Origin: Apostichopus japonicus
Taxonomy: Eukaryota; Echinodermata; Holothuroidea; Aspidochirotida; Stichopodidae
Direction: 5' to 3'
Assembly (NCBI RefSeq): GCF_037975245.1
Contig: NC_092568.1
Span: 18,991,001-19,055,000, forward strand
Length of the DNA: 64,000 bases
The translations under genes were made by a program, and so were the position numbers. Below are positions 45,561 through 58,800 of this stretch, piece by piece; position 1 is the stretch's first letter, and every line of letters starts with the position of its first letter. A model generated the notes under the pieces. It ran no database searches, had not been told where the DNA came from, and worked only from the letters and a program-made list of their open reading frames with translations.

Positions 45561-45710
45561 TCTGTTACTGTTACTTGTCATTTAGCCTTTGAAGAAGATC
45601 CTGCTAGGATCGAAACGTCAGGCCAACTTACTTTTACACATTCTCCTACACAGGCTCTCTAGTGAATTAGCAGTTTGCTAACAGTTTTATTTTATTTTGA
45701 TGCTCATAAG

Positions 45711-46888
45711 TATACAGATAACGGTATATTTACATCGGATGTCATCGGATACATGTGTTTAGTTACAGATATTTGAGGAAAGGAATTAAATTAAGAGAGT
45801 TACATGAGACAGTGATATACGTTATTATAACATGTTAATGTTTGTTGCTACACCAAAGCTTCACACATTTTTACCTTAATTCTGATACTAACAGCCTGAA
45901 AGGAATTTGTTCCCCTCCTGACCCCCCCCCCCCCCACCTACTGAACTATACATTAAATGGAATGAAAGATGAATGAATCGTGGGGCAATACTATTACATT
46001 TTGAATATGCAACTCAGCAACTGCCTAAATTTATTAGTCATTCTAAACCTTTCTTAATTTACCATTGTGGACTACAGTTGTTCTTGCCCCCCCCCCCCCC
46101 GACACGGCAGTTACGTCACCGAATTGTGGCAAGCAAAATACTTTATATGATTGCTTTGCAACATATAAAATTACCTGAGTGAATAACGTGGAAAGTGAAA
46201 CCATTTTATGATCTTTACGAAAGTTGCCCATGCATATAGTTTTTTTTACACTTTGACCATGCAACCACTTTCGCAGGGTTTTCCAAACTTAGGCTATTTT
46301 AGAGGCATATCAGATTCAGATTTCAAAATTTGAGCTCCCATTAAATTCACAGTAACGTTTGGCAAAAATGTGAGCTTGAGAGAAAGTATTCGCACTATTT
46401 ATCAAATTTTGTATGGTTTTTGTAATTTACATACAGAGAAAAGGACGTACCGTACTGAAATATTCATTTATAGCATGTGCAGATCAGACTGGTTTTTTCC
46501 TCTTTAATTGAAAGAAAAGTTTCCCTCCTCTCCTTTTCAAAGAATAGGCGAGCAGTATCCTTTTATGCTAATCCTCTTTACCTGGTCATGCTACGGTAAT
46601 TTCCCCACTGATAACAGCAGAACGAACGGGAATTCCCCTAATTTGCTCTCGAACGATTTTCGCGGCTTCACAGCACGCTTGCGCACTCAGCTTGGATGAT
46701 GTCAGTAAGAATGATGAAGTCATATGTCATGCTGTTTCCATGCATGTTTACAAGCAAGCTAAACCAATTCCATTTGAAAGATGATCAGTGGTAACAGTTT
46801 GCCGCCAAGGACAGGAAAACTCATGTAGAAAATAGACCACTCTTTTGACAATCGGCTTGATAAAAGATTTATCCGGTGACACTGCCAA
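45711..46888. other. Upstream region of MEN1
   Basis: No coding exon is recognised. An in-frame TGA (46877-46879) precedes the MEN1 ATG by 12 bases, so the right part is 5' UTR and promoter. C-runs lie at about 45921-45935 and 46088-46101. No clear TATA box stands out. Confidence 0.5.
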
Positions 46889-49800
46889 ATGGCCACAATA
46901 ACCGACAAGGCCAGGTCATATTTCCCGTTGCAGAGCGTTGATGATGTGGTAACTCTTTTTCGCAGTGAGTTACAGGAGAGTGGAGATGAAGTACGGGACA
47001 CACAGGAGCCTAACCTTACATTGCTAAGCGTTGTGGTATGTTGTCTGTCAGAATGGTTCTGGAACTCGATATTTAAATTGTAGGCTAGTACTTGTCAAGT
47101 GGTGGATTGAGAAGTCTGGGATACTTAGTTGTGGTTACCACCCACACCACTGAACTGTTGGTTTCCAGCAGGGAGATTTTAAGTATTCAGTTGCTTAGCT
47201 GTAAATTATCTAGAAATGTAAACAATATCCCTGGCTATGCCTTACTTAGCCCTAGCCTAGGTACAAGCTTATTTTAGTTGAAGTACTGTTAAGTCAACTT
47301 CAGTTATCATTTAATGATATGTTTTTTATATTAATAGCCTAATGTTATAATAAAAACAGCAGACACAAAATATCGCACCCATAATCCATTAAACTTGTAA
47401 GGCCTAACCTGCGACACTGCACGATAGACTATAATTCTTGTAGGCTAATCATGGGCCAAGGCTTAGTCCTAGTTGGGACCATTTGACTAGTGCATTGATA
47501 GTTTAAAGACTAGTGGGAGGGAGGGGGGGGGGATGAGAGAGGGAACTGTAGATTAGGTGTAGGCCTATATGTTAACTTGAAGAAGACTAATGTTGGTGAA
47601 AGTGTGTGAAAGGAACAGCCTTGTTATGGGGTGAGGCTTATTTAGGAACACAACAAAGCTACACTGTTACTGTGTGTTTCTGTGGGATTGGTTCTGCTAG
47701 GAATATCAAAATGAACTATTAACTGTACATACAGTATGGAAAACCATCCAGCTGCCCTTGAACATTGCTTTGTCATCACCTAATAGTAACAGTAATTAGA
47801 CCAAGGCCTATAGAATTTAGATACTTGTCATTATCAATTTGCAACATCAAAATAACATTAACAAATGCAATCATAACTTTTGTATGGATAACCCTAACCC
47901 TGAACAGTCATTGAAAGATAATTTTATCAGGCAGACCTATTCAATTTCCATGCCACAATCGTTAGAAAATAACAGCATTTGGCATATATTGAACCTCAAG
48001 AAATGCTGTAGTGTTAGGTTCAAACTCCATTATACATGGTAGATTCATAACTTTCATTTCATGTCTTCCATGCAGGTTGGAATGGTTGAAAATATCTTAA
48101 CGGCCAACAAACCAGCTCAGCATGGCAAAGAGGATCATAGAATAGGAATTACTCCTATTTTTCCAGTTATTGAACTTCCAAATGTTGAGACTCTGTGTCA
48201 GAAGTTTGAGACCCAAATCAAGGGCTCTGTCGATCTCAGCAATTACAAGCCAGACTTTGCTACCCGAGATCTGATCAAGAAGGTATCAGATATTGTTTGG
48301 AGTTCCCTGACTCGATCCTTCTACAAAGACAGGGCCCATTTACAGTCTTTATTCAGTTACTTGACAGGTATGGTATGATTGATCAATAGTAGTTGTTTAT
48401 GATTCAGGGAATAACTTATTTGGTATAGAGCATGGCCCGGGCAGACTTTTACAGATTTTGTCTGTTTCTCCCTTGGACAACCTGGTCTTACTTTTTTGGT
48501 TGTCTCAACAAAATATTTGGTTTATCCAAAAAAAAATGTAGGGAATTAGCAAAAAACTTAACAAAGAACAACCAAAATTTACATTGTACAGTAGGAGAGA
48601 TGTGTATTATTGGCAAATAGACCAGCAGTTTTGAACTTGTACAACTCCCCTTGGGTTTGATTATAAACCTACCACAATTTTGTTGTGGTTTCATTTCAGT
48701 ATCTCCAATGTGATCATTTTACCTATTTGGGGGTATTACTTTACAGTGCAATCTGAATTTGATGTAGACAAGTAGTTTTACCATTGGACAACCTCCAAAG
48801 CAGATTTGTGTTGTCCGAATAAAAATTTTCTTGTCTCACGACAAGACTACCATTAAAAATTTGCTCTGATGGCAGTGTACAGTATGCGATGCAAATTGGT
48901 TCTGTTTGTTAAACACTAGTGATGAATAAGAGTACCCAGAGATAAAGCATTTTAATTTGTACTACAAAGTCTAAGCCATTGTTACTTGGTTTGGAAAATT
49001 CATAATGAATTAAAATCTTCATTAATACTGTTCTGCATGAACATTAACTTACACTTTTACTCTGTAAAGTAATGTACAGGATCAAAAAATTCCTATGTAT
49101 TCTTCGATCGTGAATGCCATCGCATGGTGATAATCCCATCTTTCTTGATGTTGATCGAATTCATTCATTTACCATGGTGTGTGTTCCTTGTACTGTTGCC
49201 AAGGGTGAAAAATTAGCAGATGGCAGGCGCTGAATACCGCCAGTAAACTCGCCAGTTGATGTTCGGATTATTTTCCTAAACAGGGTTTCCGTTGTTTTCG
49301 ACTTTGTAGCGGCCCGGCTAAGTCCCCATATATTTTACGCCGCTGATTACATAGTGCACTGACTTACAATCCTGCACAATTAGACAAAATTCTTTTGTAA
49401 ACTTGAACATTAATTTTGTTATGTCTGGGCATTGTTTGGTGAAGAAAATTGTCTAAGGAAAATCTGCTGAGAACAATTCTTAACATAAGTATATATTTGG
49501 AGATACTGCAGTGCTAACGATTGATAAGATGGTTGAAAAACTGAAGAGAAAAGTGTGTTTAATAGTCTATAAAGACTACATATGTTTGAATATGTTCAAC
49601 ATATATGAATTGAACATGGAAAACCAAGTGGTTTAAACTTGTCCCTCTGGGGATGTAGTAAGGTTTGCATCTGTAGCCAACTAATGCACGATATATGAAA
49701 AATTGGCAGTGTCTAATGCCCAAGGCCAAGCTTGTTTCTGTGACCAAACAAAAAGACATGGACACCGTTAATGTCTTGCAACAGCCAACCTGAATCCATG

Positions 49801-52800
49801 ATTTGGTTGTACTCAATGCAATTACAGTATTGTAGAAGGAAGTATGAAAGATAATGATTTTAGTCATGCCACACTATCTTTGTAACAGTTACGCCCGAAA
49901 CCCGTGAAACGAACCTAGCCGTTGTTAATTGCTTACAAAGTGTGCCTTTCAATCGTGGGTTTGAACAGTTAGGTTATGAAATATTCAAATATTTCTTGCA
50001 ATTAATCGGCAGTAAGGTTCTCCTACAGTAACTGATCACATTAATCCAAAGATGCCAACTTGACATTTGTTTTACTCATTTTGAATTTTACAACATCGGT
50101 CTCACGATTGCCAGTTATGCAAGCGTATGAGTTCATGCGACATAGCATTTTTTAAATAATGCAGGCGTCAGCAGGAAATTGACCAACACAGAGTGTTTTG
50201 TCCCTCGTAGTACTTGAAAATGAAACAGGGTGTGGTACTGTAATATCTACGTAGCTTTGCTCAAGTTATGTACATAACAGGAACTTCTACAGTAATGTTC
50301 ACAGCAGTAATGTGATGTGTGTATGCAACAGGGCTCGAATTAAAAGATGTTGCTCAATACCGCTTGCCGTAATGCCCTTAAAGAAATCTTCCCTCATCGT
50401 CAGCAACAACTGCCGGGCCCCTTCGATCAAGCTGCCCTAGGTGACGTCCTTATCATCTCTATCATTATTATCCAACTACTGTAAACTCAGGGCTAGAGCA
50501 TTGTTCTGAATAATCGAGCAATATTTGTGCCAGAAAACAGTTGATAAACAGCTGTAGTAGACAGCATCAAGGTCTGGATGTACAATTTTATAAACACTCT
50601 CATGAATACCCGTGTTCTGTATGTTGTTTCTTTCATTTTAGAATTTAAAACATATTCCTTGGTAGCCTTTTCTTTTGAAAGCTGACAAAATTCCCTTGGT
50701 ACCCAGGTAGTACAAGGTACCCTTTTGAAAGCTGAGAAAATTGCTATTGTACCCTCACTACCCTGTGCTTCCCAAGGTAATTCCTTATTTGCCCTAAGAT
50801 GATCGTTTTACTCCCTCTCAATCCTTAGCCCAAGCCCTGGTGTGCAAGTGTCCGCTGTTTAATTTTACAGTTTTGCTCATATGAGTCTAAAAGACTCCTC
50901 TTTACCAAAATCTCAACTGACTTCAGCAGCAGGTACAAATACCTCAAGCGTGTTTGCTATGGATGCAAACGAAAACCAGAAAGTCGGTTACCATTTCACT
51001 TCGAAAATAAGAAACAAAAGCCTGTAACACACATTCCAATTACCAGAATGTCGTATAAACTTTTTTCATGCTGTCACGTTTTGTCAACACCACTCATAGT
51101 GACAGGGCTTTACAGGGATGTGCCCACGCTGGGTGGCACTGGGCGGCCCCTGCCCAGCACTAAGAATTACAGCCCAGCACTGTCTTAAAAATCGTGAATC
51201 CCGCCCAGCACAATTTTCATCTAAAATCCCGACATTCCTAACAATATATTTCACAAAAAAAAATTTAAAATGTAAATTGTTAGCAAAACTAGTGGTTGTG
51301 CTTAAAAAGCTACACAAGTGCCAGCATTTGGCATCTGAGCACCTTCAAAAATCAAAAATTTCTCAAAGGGGAGGGGGACACCTCCTCCACCTTAGACCCC
51401 TCCCCCAGGACGGCGATCAGTATACCCGGCACTTAGGAAATCCTGGGCACATCCCTGGCTTTATCATCCACAGCAAAAAAACTCATAAAAAGGGTCTCTG
51501 TTTGAACAAGACATTTGCTGACATTTAATGTAAATAAAAAAATAAAAACTACTGATATTTTCGTAGTGACTTTAAAGGAGATATATTCTAACCCAACTAT
51601 CATCATTGGTCAGTCTCTTATCTAGATAACATTGATAGATAATTTCCCTAAATAGAGAAAGATACACCTTATTCCATATTGGAATATATGCTGTTTTTAC
51701 ATACTTTATCACTATTTGCACACACAATGCTAAAGACTTGATCCAGTCTAAAAAAATTACATTATCAAGCCACGTGCATGTACAGCACGTCACACTATTA
51801 ATGATTCTTTATTTATTAGTGTTTGTTTTACCCTAACGGAGATGGGTTTGAAAACCCTGGATTTGAAATATATATTGAAATGATCTTAACATGATGGCAT
51901 CAGTTTCAATGTCAACAATTAACATCCTTCAAAGAAAATGTGAAAAGAAAACACAACATGAATCAGAAGGTTCAGTTCCAAAGTCGCACTCTGACATGGC
52001 AAGTCCAAAATGGCAGCCCTTAGACAAGGATAACTGAAAAGGTTATAACTGAAAAGGCGTAATAGTTCTTTTAGATTTTTTGGAGGGGCTCAGAAACATA
52101 TCTACAATATTTATTAAAACCTTATAAAGGTGATATTTGGGGTTGTGACTCCTGGAATTTTAACCTGTAGGTTTGAAACAATGAGTTTGCTTATACAGGA
52201 ATCAGGACTTTCAATTTCAAACCTTTCAGAATTGTCAGTAAATAGTTTGACTGTATAGTTTCGAAACATACATAAAAATATTTGCAAAGCTCCATATACT
52301 CTTCAAGATAATCGAATGAAGAACAAATTAAATTAAACACTTGGCTGCAGTAGTTTGTTTTAAACCTCTGTTTGTTACTGTATATACTGTACTGTATACA
52401 TACATGTACAAATCAAAAGCTCCATGTTTTTACAGCGATTACAATTGAAACTGCTGTAACTACTGTAGCAGCGTAGTGGGTCTAGTGTTACCATAAGTAG
52501 TTACCACTTACCATACTAGAAGGCTGTGCTGTTTCCACACTTTTTAAAAATTTAGCTTGTGTGCAGTTGTAAATTAATTAAGGCTTGTGAACCACTAGAA
52601 CTGTTTTAAGCTACACTTTGTGTTTTAATTAACACAAAATATTTAAGTCTATACTGACATGGAGTTTTGATATACAGTAGTTTATAGGCTTTGTTTTTAA
52701 AGGATGTCAGATGCAAAATATGAACCAGTTCAAAGTTCGAAACAGTTCTGGTACAGGGCAAAAATTTGGAAGGATTTCATTTTTCTGGTATGTAGTAAGT

Positions 52801-55800
52801 TAGCAAATAACAATAACCAATATGTAACACTATAGGAGAGATGTGTAGGTTTGGTGAATAGAATACCAGCAGCTTTTGTGGGTGATACCAATTTATCATT
52901 TTGACCCATTTGGGAGGTACAGTATTATGTACATGCAATCTGAATTTGTTGTACTGTCGTCCACCAGAAAACCTCAACATCTAAATTTGGTTTTCCGAAC
53001 AGAAATTTGGAAGTTACGGATGATCAAACTAATTTGACAGCCCCAATACTTACATATTAGGTGAACTGAAATGTAGAACTGTCTACTGTATGGACACATT
53101 GTGCAATAGATTAGGGCCTCCAACATTTGTCATAAATGTATAGCAAAGAATACAAAATGACCAACATGCTTATACCCATATGCAAATTAGGTGACCCCAG
53201 TAAAATGTTAGTGTACACAGAGATTGTATTATATTCACCTAATTTCAAAAGTTAAAAACCCTGTTTACAGACATATACCAAAAAATGTAACTAAGGTTGA
53301 AAGAACATTATTCTCAGTATGGTACATAAAACCAACAATATAATTCCCTGATAAGGCATGTGCAGGTGTGTTTTGAACCAACTCATTGAGTGTTGACTGT
53401 GTAGCCCCTTTGGAACTTTCTATAAATTGATAAATATTCATATCAACTCCCTAAATGTTAAGTCTCCCAGAGGTTATATCCACACATTGATTAAAATTAA
53501 ATTGAGTATCTAGAAGCACTTTTAGCTCTGTTAAATCAATTCCTATTATTTGGTCAGTTTCTTTCTAATTATATTTGCATTAACTGCCACAGTCTGATTT
53601 CGTGTTTTAAATGCTGTTTCAGGTTTACAAGGAAAACATGTGAAGTTGGTATTAGTATGTGCTTGCAGTGTGTGTACACTGTACACATTGTGCATGATGG
53701 CCTTTAGACAGTAAATATATACGAAACCTTAAGAGATGGGAATGTTGAAAGTGTTACACTTGGCATTTGGCTTGTCCATGAATGAGTACACAGTGCCTAT
53801 TATTTTTGGTGGATTCATATGACTTTAGAGGTCAATTTGAAAATGTTTCTTAAAAGTTGTAGCTGGAGAAAGTTTGCCACCTGAAAATTTCTTCCTAAGT
53901 GTGTCACATGAAATATTTTTCCCAAGTGTGTCATAAACACAGCTCAAATTAATAGATGGCACCAACAGCTAACTGCTGTCGGTGATTCCAACTTGACCGA
54001 TAGCCCTTAATTAAAGATCACCATTACGGATGGTAACAAGAACTGCTCCCTTGCGATCAAGTTGCCTTAGGGTGGCCCTGAAAAATGATCTCCATGATTA
54101 TAAACGTATCAATATCATTTAAAAATCAGGGCTCAAAAAATGTTGTCCTAATGTCCAGTGGTTTTTGTGGCAGAAACAGCTTTCAAGCAGCAGTGGGAGT
54201 CTAAGTATGATGGTTTAGCCTATGTGGCTGTTTACATTTATCTAGATATATGTTGGAGAATATGCTAAATCCAACATGGCAAATAAAAATGTCACAGGTC
54301 TTCCTATACCTCTGTCATATCAAATGTATTCTATCACTTTGGAAAAAAAAAATGTCTTGTTGCCCAAGCTTTAAATTTTGAAAACTCTAAATTTCTATAA
54401 TTGCCAGGAAAAACTTGCCTTGACTCTGTCAACCCAGGTTAAGAATGATTTGAAGCCCTAGCTGTCTCAAGAACCATTCATTGGACAAAGTTTGTAATAT
54501 TATTCATGGTAGATTCCTTGGATGTGCAACTAGTCAATGATTAGCTAAAACAAAGCTATTAATACTACATATAATATTGTATTTTAACCCTATTCTATTG
54601 GAAAGTTACCATGATGAAGCTTTAAGCAATTATATGTTTCCTTTCACCTTGTGTTATGCCACAAAATGTGGTAAATTAAGAACAGTTCAGCAGACTTGGT
54701 GAATCTGAAAATTGCAACAAGATGCAAAATGTAGTAACTACATATATAATTCAGGCAATATTGTCAACTATTTTGTAAGCAATTTTCAAGTTTGATATTT
54801 ACTGATATTTCTTGAATTAGGGGACAGTCATGTAGTCTAGCTTGTTGAATACTTTGATGATTTGAAGAAATTTACTGTTAAAATCATCTACTGTACACTT
54901 CAACCATTTTCACTCGCAAGCGAAAGTGTCAACGTTGGAAGATTCACAAAGACACAAACGTTTGGCATACATCACGTATCAAGGTAGACAAATAAATTCA
55001 ATCTATAATTCCTTGTCATTGACCTTTTACAGTCTTCCTAGAAAGGAAATGAAATTTTTCTTTAAGGTCAAGGAATATCAAAGAAATATTGACAGATTTG
55101 TTGACATTTTCTGGAATATATTTGCAGAGTTTGTTAAGGATTGATATGAAAGGTTTATTTGTAGAGTAAACTTCAGGCTGTCAGGTTATATTCCTGAAAT
55201 ATGAAATATTCAAGAGATTCACGTTTGCATATAATCCGCTAAATAATACTTAAAGAGAAAAATAATTAAATGTGGTGTCCAGTTAGAATTCCACAATTTT
55301 TAGCCACTTTTGCTAAAAATCGCTCGGTGTTTATGAAATCAAGTTCTCACCAGTTGGCATTTTTCTGGAATTACAATACACACATTAATTACTGTATACT
55401 CTGTATATGGGCCTTTGAGAGTAGCCCAATATTAATTGATGATAATATACACTTAACACAGTTAAGTATACATATCATCATACCAGTTATTTGACTTTCG
55501 GTTGTTAACCGAATCACGTACCCGGCGTTTTAAGTTTTAATATCTACTGGCAGAAAGTAGCAAACTGCAAAATCCAGTGCCAATAGCTAGAAAAATTACC
55601 CAAAATTAGATGTCTCAGGTCATACATACTTTGTCTAATATCCACAGAAAATATTTTAGCCTGAATGGACTGTGACAGCGTTATTTATTGTGTTATATTT
55701 AACTCCCCTTCGATCTCAGCAAAGTTCACCTGGACCTGCATTTGTACCAGCACTACTGTACATTAGTATGTGTGTAGGCTACAGTAGTCTATGTGTTAGA

Positions 55801-58800
55801 CAGTTGTACAGTAGGCTGCCTTGGGCTGGATATATAAGCACACAGCTACTGTACCAGGACCCTTCACAACCTACAGATGCATAGCAACTTAACAATTATT
55901 ACTCAATTGGAATGTGTACTCTTTTTTTTTTTTAACTTATCAACACAGGTATATATTAATCATTCAAGGAAGGACTTTGAACATGGTTTGGACTTATGGT
56001 GAATTTTTAATTAAATTCCTCTTAGACTTACCCTCCAAGTTATTGTGTTATTTCTGGCTGCCAGTTTGTTTTTTTTACAAAAATGTTCAAGTTCTTGTCT
56101 TTTAACTGAGGATTTTGCTTGATTAGGCTGAACTTTTCACTCTGGCAACGATTGCTTGGTCAGGTGATTGTTAAGAGTTTTGAAAACTATGTGCATAGTG
56201 AAAGACAATGCAGATCAGTTGTGGTTGCTAATTTAACAGTTTCTGGGAATACAGGTAAAAATTGCTGCTTTTCCCAAAGATGAATGAATATTATTGTATC
56301 GTCAAAGGATAATACGTCAGTCCATGTATTGGTTCATTCGGAAGTGACTTTCTCACCATTTTGTGCGATGGTTCTATATATAGAGCTTTCTCCCTTCCTT
56401 CTTCCTGTTGATGTAACCAATCATCAATTACCTTCATAAAAGATGAATGAAATACTGTATTGTTTAAGAATAATACGTCAGTCCATGTATTGGTTCATTA
56501 GGAAGTGACTTTCTCACCATTTTGTGCGAAGGTTCTATTTATAGATCTTCCTCCTCCCTGTTGATGTAACCAATCATCAATTACCTTCATAAAAGGACAC
56601 CTAGAAAAAGTAACAAGTTGACTGTTCTTCCATCATTCTGTTTCATGCAAAAATGTTCCTCTTCTCCCCCCCCCCCATCCCTCCCTAGTTTTTTGTTCAT
56701 AATCCTCTGAACAAAACCTTTGTCCACCTTCTGATACCCCCCCAAAAAAATTAAGTACTGTATAGAGTACATTACATTTCTCTCGATGAGAACTGCCCAA
56801 ATTGTGAGAGGTTACAGGATGATCCCAGTGAACAGTGAGTCAGATGGCTATTTAAAGCCGTGACAACTGTGAATCAGCAATTTGTCAGTCTATCACCACA
56901 GAGCACTGCACTATTGTACGTCAGCTTTTAGAGTAGTACATGTATACAAGTTTGAATTTACCAACCCTGAGCTGTTATAATAATTAATAGAATAAGGTAA
57001 ATTTGGGCATACTTGTAAGCAATTTAGCTAAAAGAAATCATCTTGATAGTGAATGGGGGGGGGAGGGAGAGGAGAGAGAGAGAGCAACATGTGTAGTGAT
57101 ATATGATTGTGTTTTATTGATTTTTAATGATGCTGATGGAACAGTGTGTGAAATGTCAAATTTCCTTCAATTGGTTTAAAAATATTTTCACTGTGTAGTC
57201 ATGCTAGAAGTTTGACATACTGTATGTACTGTATGTGACGGGCAATTTTTTAATTTAACCAAAAAAAATGCTATTGTGTTTTTGGCAAGTGCAGTGGCGC
57301 CGGAGCTCTGCTAATATACTGTAATTCACTACAAGGTCAACAGAACATTTATGAAGGAAAACTTTGGTTATTATTTACAATTGAAATATACCTGCAGGTA
57401 TGTCAGATATTATTACTCAGATATTATTATTTATTATTATTATTTACCAAATTTATATAGCGCCCTTTTCATGCTTCAAGAGTGCTTTACAATGACAACA
57501 AAATGACAAAACCCTTAAAATATGAATATGAAGAATAAAATTGACGCAGCTTAAATATTAATAAAAAAATAGATAAATACGAAGGAATAATTTAAAAAAA
57601 AATAATATAGATTTACAATGAAATTCCTAAAAAAGAAAAAAGTGACTTTTAAGTAAATTTAAGTAACAAAATGACAAAACACCTTAAAATATGAATAAGG
57701 AAAATAAAATAAATATAAAGATATGGTCAAGATTTTGAAAATGTACTGTATCACAATGAAGTATGCTCTCCATCATAAAGAACAGGAAGTCGTGGGTAAA
57801 CGTTACTGGCATTGAGTTATGGCGTAAAGGCCACGTACAGTACCTTCTAATAATAACAAGTTGAATTTGCTATTGGGAGAGGAGAGAAATACTTTGGAGA
57901 TAGCAGAAATGTTATAAAAACATTGGAATTGCACCCGTGACAGTACTTACAGTACACTCACCTGAATTTCAACAGCTACAGTATGGTACAGTAGTTTCTA
58001 CCTGTTGTAATTGTGGTATTACTGTATGACATGTGATCAAATGCTTCAAATGAATTCCCCTTTTTGTTTTAATAATTAACTGGAGTTTGGACTCGTGCAG
58101 TATGTATGTACACATGCATTATCCACATAGCTAAGTTTACTAAAAAAAAAAATAGGGAATATGGGAATTTTAATAGCCTTTGATAAAGAACAGTAACTTT
58201 TCCATTTTATCACTGACATGCCTAGAAGGGAAATACAGCTTTGGCTGAAATCCAAAATGACTTATTTTATTCATTAGCTGCTTTGGTAGATCTCTACAAA
58301 AATATAAAAAAACTCATTGACACAATGAGTGGTTCATCTAGATACTGTATATAAATGTGTATTGAAGTGTGTCATGTGTGAGTCATACAAATAACATCTA
58401 GGGTAAGATGTATTGTACCTGCTACATCTTACTCTGTCAAAGATCATACATATAGAAATGAGTCGTTTTTGAGATAGTTGACAGTGGAGATGGAAGAGGC
58501 AGTCAATGTACTGTATGTACATGACACGTAATAAGGATGACAAACCTTGATGAGGTCAGACATTGTGACAGCTGTACTTACTGGGAGCACCCGGAGCAGC
58601 ATTCCCCAGTCCTCTGGATTGTCAATTGTCCTCGTGAATGCTAATCAGTAGCAGTTAAGGGTTCAAGATAACATACAGAACTTTAGCATACTAACAATGT
58701 TGAGCAGTTTGCTTTGGATTCAGGAATACCTAGGTTTTTGTAGAGGGTAATTGCTGGGAGATAAGGTAGTTTGGAGTTACACCAGTGGAGGAATATAATA

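Larger units (their letters stand above)
43095..45710 (+). mobile_element. 5'-truncated Penelope-like element, split by a LINE
   Basis: The left piece (about 43095-43216) reads PEKPIIAYRRPCNLRDLLVR, the thumb end of a Penelope-like RT. The right piece (about 44835-45262) reads NAFKCDRTSRCIIC, then GHITCTTTNI, then CGIQYVGETKTTLKKRF...H, the Cys-rich linker and GIY-YIG endonuclease. The LINE at 43217-44832 sits between them in the opposite orientation. A CT-rich 3' region (45262-45560) leads to a 3' end with a GATCC..GGATC hairpin at 45598-45612, followed by GAAAC, and a TTTTATTTTATTTT tail near 45700. Confidence 0.85.
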
